The position numbers and the translations under genes were made by a program. A stretch of DNA of 64,000 bases from contig OX381707.1 in assembly GCA_947462335.1 (NCBI GenBank), forward strand, positions 62,783,773 to 62,847,772, written 5' to 3'. Below the pieces are notes generated by a model. The model was not told the DNA's origin. It ran no database searches and saw only the letters and a list, made by a program, of their open reading frames with translations. Origin of the DNA: Harmothoe impar (taxonomy: Eukaryota > Annelida > Polychaeta > Phyllodocida > Polynoidae). Below, in pieces: positions 60,407 to 64,000 of the stretch (within the stretch, counting starts at the first letter, position 1; the number at the start of each line of letters is the position of its first letter).

Positions 60407-61836
60407 CTAGTAGTAGTAGTAGTAGTGGTAGTAGTACTACTGGTAGTAGTCGTCGTGCTAGCGACGTTGTTACACTCGCGACGGTACACGTTGCTGCTAA
60501 GCGTGCTGCCGCTGCTACTGCCGCTCCGCCTGCTGCTGCTGCTGCTGCTGGTGATCCTCGGGCTGCGGCTGCTGCTGCTGCTGCTGCTGCACCTGCTACT
60601 GCTGCGCCTGCTAGGGCTGCGCCTGCTAGGGCTGCGCCTGCTGAGGCTGCTGCGCCTGCTACTGTTGCGTCTGCTGCTGCTGCTGCTGCTGCTGCTTCTG
60701 CTGCACCTGCTGCTACCGCTACTACTACTGACGACAACGCTCCTGGCACAGCGCAGTACTGGCAACCGGGTTTTTACCTCCCCACTACTGTTGATGATTT
60801 TGATGACCTGCCGCACGTTGCACAGCCCCTCTCCTCCACCATTACATCGACCGACGCCCTCGACGCCGCTCGCGCTGAGAGTTACAGCTATTCGGACACT
60901 CAGCCCCTAAACCAAGAAGAAGAGGAGGAGGAGGAGGAGCAGCAGCAACAGGGTGAGACAGAGAACGACGCTGACGACGAGGCGTACGAAGAACCCGAAG
61001 GGAAAGGGGCGGACGGTACGTTTTTTGGGCTCCCCTCTTCCCCAGCTTTCGACCTCACTTCCACTGGTAGCGCGTCCGGTCCGTGGCGACTGCCCTCACC
61101 GCCACCTTACGAGGGCGGCGGCGCTTCATCTTCTACCGCTACACTCAGCACCAACGGCGTGTGGCTGCTCTGTTCCAACAACGAGGTCTCGGATACCACC
61201 AGCGCTGACGCTGCTCCTGTTATCGGTTCTGCTGCTGATTCAGCTCACGCTGATGGTGTTACTCTTCTTGCGGGTCTGAAACGTTCTAAGGTGAGTTCCA
61301 GAACAACAAGGCCTACTAAGAAGAGAAAAATACAAGAAAAAGAACGAGATGGACGAGAAGAAGCAGAGAAACCCTTCTCCCGTCTTCTCGGGTTAGAGTT
61401 CTGCTTAGACGGGGCTTTGACGCTGGAGATCTGGGAGGACGTGGCTAGACTGTCTAGGAGGCCGCGCTACACAAAAGACGGCCAGGTGAAAGAGGCGTCT
61501 CTGACCAGAAGCAAGCGAGTGCACTTCACTGCCGACGCGCTGCGCGAGCTAAAAGCACGCATCGCCGATATCCGCGCAGTGGTGCGCATACGCGACACAG
61601 CGGCCGCGCAAGGAAGACCTAATCACACCCCCTGGTTCGCAGTGCTGGATGAGGAGGGCGAAGTGTACGCAGCTGTGAGCTACTACAGCGGTAAGAACCT
61701 CGTCCACGTGCGCAAGTACGAAGGTCCTGACAAAAAACCCACACAGCAGGGGGTGACGCTGTCCGCCAGAGCGCTCAAAGAGTTGGATGACAAAACAGAG
61801 ATTATTCTCAAATATCTCGGTATAGATTCGGAATGA
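60190..61836 (+). CDS. Low-complexity protein with two C-terminal PC4-like repeats (548 residues)
   Basis: The start chosen is ATG at 60190 in a strong context (CACCACCATGAGC); an in-frame TTG further upstream is not credible. Regions: basic N-terminus (1-25); Ser-rich run (about 57-90); Ala/Pro-rich run (about 105-178); acidic Glu/Gln stretch (about 243-270); basic cluster RPTKKRKIQEKER (about 375-387), a likely nuclear signal; then two related C-terminal segments (about 398-470 and 482-545). The last, with NLVHVRKYEGPDKK, then GVTLSARALKELDDK, follows the PC4/Sub1 pattern of a beta-sheet, a Gly-hydrophobic-x-Leu turn and an amphipathic helix; the first repeats it more weakly. PC4 proteins bind single-stranded DNA and act in transcription and replication. 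Placed just upstream of the polymerase, a DNA-binding role is likely. The domain call is moderate. Confidence 0.65.
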
Positions 61837-61910
61837 GAGACGCTCAACGCTCACGCGCGCACACACACAGCGTTTGACGTACGCTGTATGAGACAGACAG
61901 ACGGATACAC

Positions 61911-61994
61911 AGACAGCAGACAGATAGATAGATAGATAGACAGATAGATTGATAGATAGATAGACAGATAGATTGATAGATAGATAGATAGTTA
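61911..61994 (+). repeat. (GATA)n-type microsatellite between the two plus-strand genes
   Basis: Imperfect GATA/GACA tetranucleotides between the PC4-like stop (61836) and the polymerase start (62029). No AATAAA is seen in the 192-bp gap, so the genes may be co-transcribed or use an unusual 3' signal. Confidence 0.85.
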
Positions 61995-62028
61995 GACGGC
62001 TAAGTAGTTGGTAACTGAGTGAAAAAAC

Positions 62029-62970
62029 ATGACGCAGTACGTATGCGAAAAGTGTTTCAAAATTTTTAAAAGACCGTACAACCACGAGAGACACGTAGAA
62101 AGTTGTAGAGTAATACCTAAGTTTTGCCCTCTATGCGGCGAAGGCGATTGCCGAAAGATCGCCTGTCGACGCGAATCTCTGGACGGGGTGACCATCCCTC
62201 CGCGCATACGTGCTGTGCCGAATGGGGAGGAAACGTTCACGGCGAATTGGCCTGCGATACAAACGGGCGTCAGGATGCACGGGACTCGCGTGAGTGTAAC
62301 AAACTTCAGGCTACCAACCGGCGAGTTGAGTGACGCTGTAGATACTATGCGTCGCATTCACTTGACACAAAGATTCAGATACAAAGTGGGTTTCTCGGTA
62401 GGCTTACTCTTACAACACAGAGAAGACAAGAGCAAACTGCGCTACTTTCACGCCTCCCAGAACAACGCAACTCTCATACAACCGCTCCCTACTATAACTA
62501 ATTCAGAAACTTTGGAAGAGCTCCTCTCAAAGATGGAAAACACCGTCGCTTGCGAGGAAGTACGGAAACTTTGCGACGCTGACACCAAGTGGCACGTTCT
62601 TTTTCCTACCAATTTGAACATTTGCGTTTACATGGGACCGGGGGAATTCCCCATAGGCGGTAGGATCACTCAGGCCGGTCGAGTTGGAAAGAGAAGCGGC
62701 GTGTTAGATTTTCCCAACAAGGACAACCTCTGCATCTTCCGCTGCATTTCCTTTCACTTATACAACACCAGCAAGCGCGCTTCAGATTTGTTACGTCAGT
62801 TCTGTCCCGCTGCCACACCTGAATCCTTTCCGGGTCTGAACATCCGCGACTTACCCGCGTTAGAGAACTTGTTTGACGTACAAATAGCGGTCTACACCGC
62901 GTCGCGTCAGGTGCCGGGGCATATATATTTTACCATTGTTATGTTCGCAAGCATTAAGGACTATGTTTGA
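62029..62970 (+). pseudogene. N-terminal fragment of a protein-primed family B DNA polymerase
   Basis: The frame starts at ATG 62029 (A at -3) and is open for 313 residues, but only about the first 298 look like polymerase; the tail after TASRQV (near 62925) is read from foreign AT-rich DNA. Residues 5-26 form a C2HC zinc finger (YVCEKCFKIFKRPYNHERH, then a Cys), followed by Cys pairs (FCPLCGEGDC). Later blocks LRYFHASQNN, KWHVLFPTNLNICV, PIGG and DNLCIFRCISFHL, then LEN.FDVQIAVY, are the pattern of the N-terminal region of Polinton/adintovirus-type PolB, which is sometimes compared to OTU-like proteases. The exonuclease and palm motifs of such enzymes, normally over 1000 residues in all, are absent, so it cannot polymerise DNA. 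A break by deletion or recombination at about 62925 is the simplest account. Confidence 0.65.
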
Positions 62971-63129
62971 TTTCCTTAAAATTCCTGATATATTTAATAT
63001 GTGTAACAGGGCTCCTAGCTGATCTGCATACAAGTACTTTTAATAGAGACCTTTATGTATAGCTCATTAGACGTAGGACTATATAGATGCATTAGTTACC
63101 AGCAATATAACAGTTAGGTTATAGCCCTC

Positions 63130-63528
63130 CAGCTACATTGATAGCTCATTGGGATAAAGCGTTTGACTATGATAGGAAGGTGTCAAGTTCGATTCCCAGT
63201 CAGGATTGTGTCTAAATAGGGAAATGTTGTTTCTTTGAGTTTTGATTTTAATAAACATAATATTATACACATCTACCTATACTACGTTTTTTTAAATATA
63301 ATTTTACTGTAGAATTCTGTTAGGTTAGTTTAGGTAAATTACCTATATAAATAAACCTTCAGGAATGTTTAGATAACGTTCATATAACGTGTATTTACAT
63401 TCATTTACGTGTAATAACTCAAAATAACCCTTACATTTGAACGTTATTTCACTACGTAAAATAATGTTATTCTAACCTAGAGAATAGCGTTCCTTGAACG
63501 TTATCTAACGTAATTGTGTTTACTGGGT
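63130..63528 (+). mobile_element. Right half of a CCCAGTAAACAC foldback element
   Basis: Matches the right arm of 44293-45928: tRNA-like module, GTTAGGTTAGTTTAGGTAAATT-like stretch, ACGTTATTTCACTACG, and terminal GTGTTTACTGGG. No inverted left arm precedes it; the element may have been cut at the polymerase breakpoint near 62925. Confidence 0.6.
63142..63196 (+). other. tRNA-like Pol III module
   Basis: A-box-like TAGCTCATTGGG (63142-63153) and a canonical B box AGTTCGATTCC (63186-63196), 32 bases apart. Better preserved than those at 44646 and 45557. It looks like a tRNA-derived promoter within the foldback arm, not a full tRNA gene. Confidence 0.5.
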
Positions 63529-63831
63529 TGCATCAGGAGAGGAGCAGTACTATGGGCTGCTCAATGTGTTATACAGGGCCATGGCTCATATAGTATTATG
63601 AAGATATCTCCTCTAGGTTTAATGAGAATACCTCCCTATTTTCATGATGACTTCTATCGATTGATTGGTGCCAATGAACACGATTCTGGCATACTGACAG
63701 TAAACAGGTGTTACAGGTGGAACAACTGGGCTCTCATCCAGAACGACTGCCGTATCTGCCGGGCTGTCAACTATTTTAGCGAAAGCTCTCGGCAGCGGCA
63801 AATCAATGCATATTGTACATTCTGAAACACT

Positions 63832-64000
63832 AGTAGTATATAATGTATCGGAACGGGACTATGCTTAAGTACTGTTTATTACTCAATCGACATGCAGCCA
63901 ATCAGAGGCCTCCATTTGGTCACGTGACCGGAAGTGACCTACTAAGGGGATTAGTGGTGACGTCACGTGACCTAGTTAGCCAATCAGAGGCCGCCATTTG
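63832..64000 (+). repeat. Terminal direct repeat, right copy (start of a second element)
   Basis: Same orientation and sequence as 57154-57322, offset 6,678 bp, 6 differences, running off the window end inside the CCAAT/E-box/ETS block. It predicts another element copy to the right. Confidence 0.8.

Larger units (their letters stand above)
57154..62925 (+). mobile_element. 5.8-kb end fragment of a virus-like element (Polinton/adintovirus-like)
   Basis: A compact GC-rich block unlike its AT-rich surroundings. Order: terminal repeat with promoter motifs, purine island, tandem death-domain gene (minus), divergent promoter region, PC4-like gene (plus), then the N-terminal third or less of a family B DNA polymerase (plus). 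The left edge is set by the direct repeat shared with 63832-64000, which starts AGTAGTATA. The right edge is where polymerase coding gives way to AT-rich DNA at about 62925. Polintons and adintoviruses are known as 15-20 kb elements encoding protein-primed PolB, integrase, ATPase, protease and capsid proteins; only the polymerase start is visible here. The fragment is truncated and cannot be autonomous. Confidence 0.6.
62926..63831. other. AT-rich spacer between two element copies
   Basis: Not element-like. The right half (63130-63528) is half of a CCCAGTAAACAC foldback. The rest, including open frames at 63514-63825 (plus) and 63619-63801 (minus), shows no recognisable gene. Confidence 0.5.

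Noticed and set aside
60277..60910. Long frames antisense to, or in another frame of, the PC4-like gene (poly-Ser/Thr, poly-Ala and poly-Leu)
   Set aside because: Shadows of the AGT and GCT triplet repeats in the real gene; no start context or domain.
62029..62970. Reading the polymerase fragment as a C2H2 zinc-finger transcription factor
   Set aside because: Only one zinc finger is present, and the downstream blocks follow the PolB N-terminal pattern.
63514..63825. Frames between the foldback half and the second element copy
   Set aside because: Overlapping frames on both strands without a recognisable domain; the first crosses the end of the foldback element.

Overview
The window reads as animal (metazoan) nuclear DNA. 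It is AT-rich, has no operon-like gene packing, and holds long (TA)n microsatellites, many families of foldback elements and MITEs, fragments of non-LTR retrotransposons, and tRNA-like SINE modules. No host gene with recognisable exons was found. A marine invertebrate fits best: the repeat style and a tandem death-domain protein would suit a lancelet or similar, but this is inference and the species cannot be fixed from the sequence alone.

From 1 to about 57150 the sequence is essentially non-coding and repeat-dominated. The main families are: (i) foldback elements with GACCGGGTGCC-type tandem arms (1009-1331, 20754-21050, 46384-46671, solo arm 50041-50124); (ii) elements ending in CCCAGRTAACAAG, nested at 40067-42571; (iii) a CCCAGTAAACAC foldback carrying tRNA-like Pol III boxes (44293-45928, half copy 63130-63528); (iv) TTAA-bounded MITEs (30051-30400, 53562-53784, 54323-54532); (v) a MITE with a 9-bp target duplication (38692-38978); (vi) a retroposon with a 9-bp target duplication (11144-11929); (vii) an old array with a period of about 4 kb between about 8.6 and 19.7 kb; and (viii) an older interspersed family, here called R1, with four copies. 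The only recognisable protein remnant is a LINE reverse transcriptase fragment near 34.7 kb on the minus strand.

From 57154 to about 62925 the character changes sharply to GC-rich, compact, gene-bearing DNA. This looks like the end of a large virus-like mobile element, most like a Polinton/Maverick or adintovirus. In order it holds: a terminal block packed with CCAAT, E-box, ETS and CRE motifs; a 550-bp purine-rich island; a minus-strand gene for a tandem death-domain protein; a divergent promoter region with tandemly duplicated leader units; a plus-strand gene for a low-complexity protein with two C-terminal PC4-like (ssDNA-binding coactivator) repeats; and the zinc-finger-bearing N-terminal part of a protein-primed family B DNA polymerase, which breaks off before any catalytic motif. 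About 0.9 kb of unrelated AT-rich DNA follows, and then the same terminal block starts again in direct orientation (63832 to the window end, 6,678 bp offset, 6 differences in 169 bp). A second copy therefore begins at the right edge.

Together the three element genes suggest replication (polymerase), DNA binding or transcription (PC4-like) and control of host cell-death signalling (death domains). That set, with its housekeeping-style promoter array, is the most interesting thing in the window.
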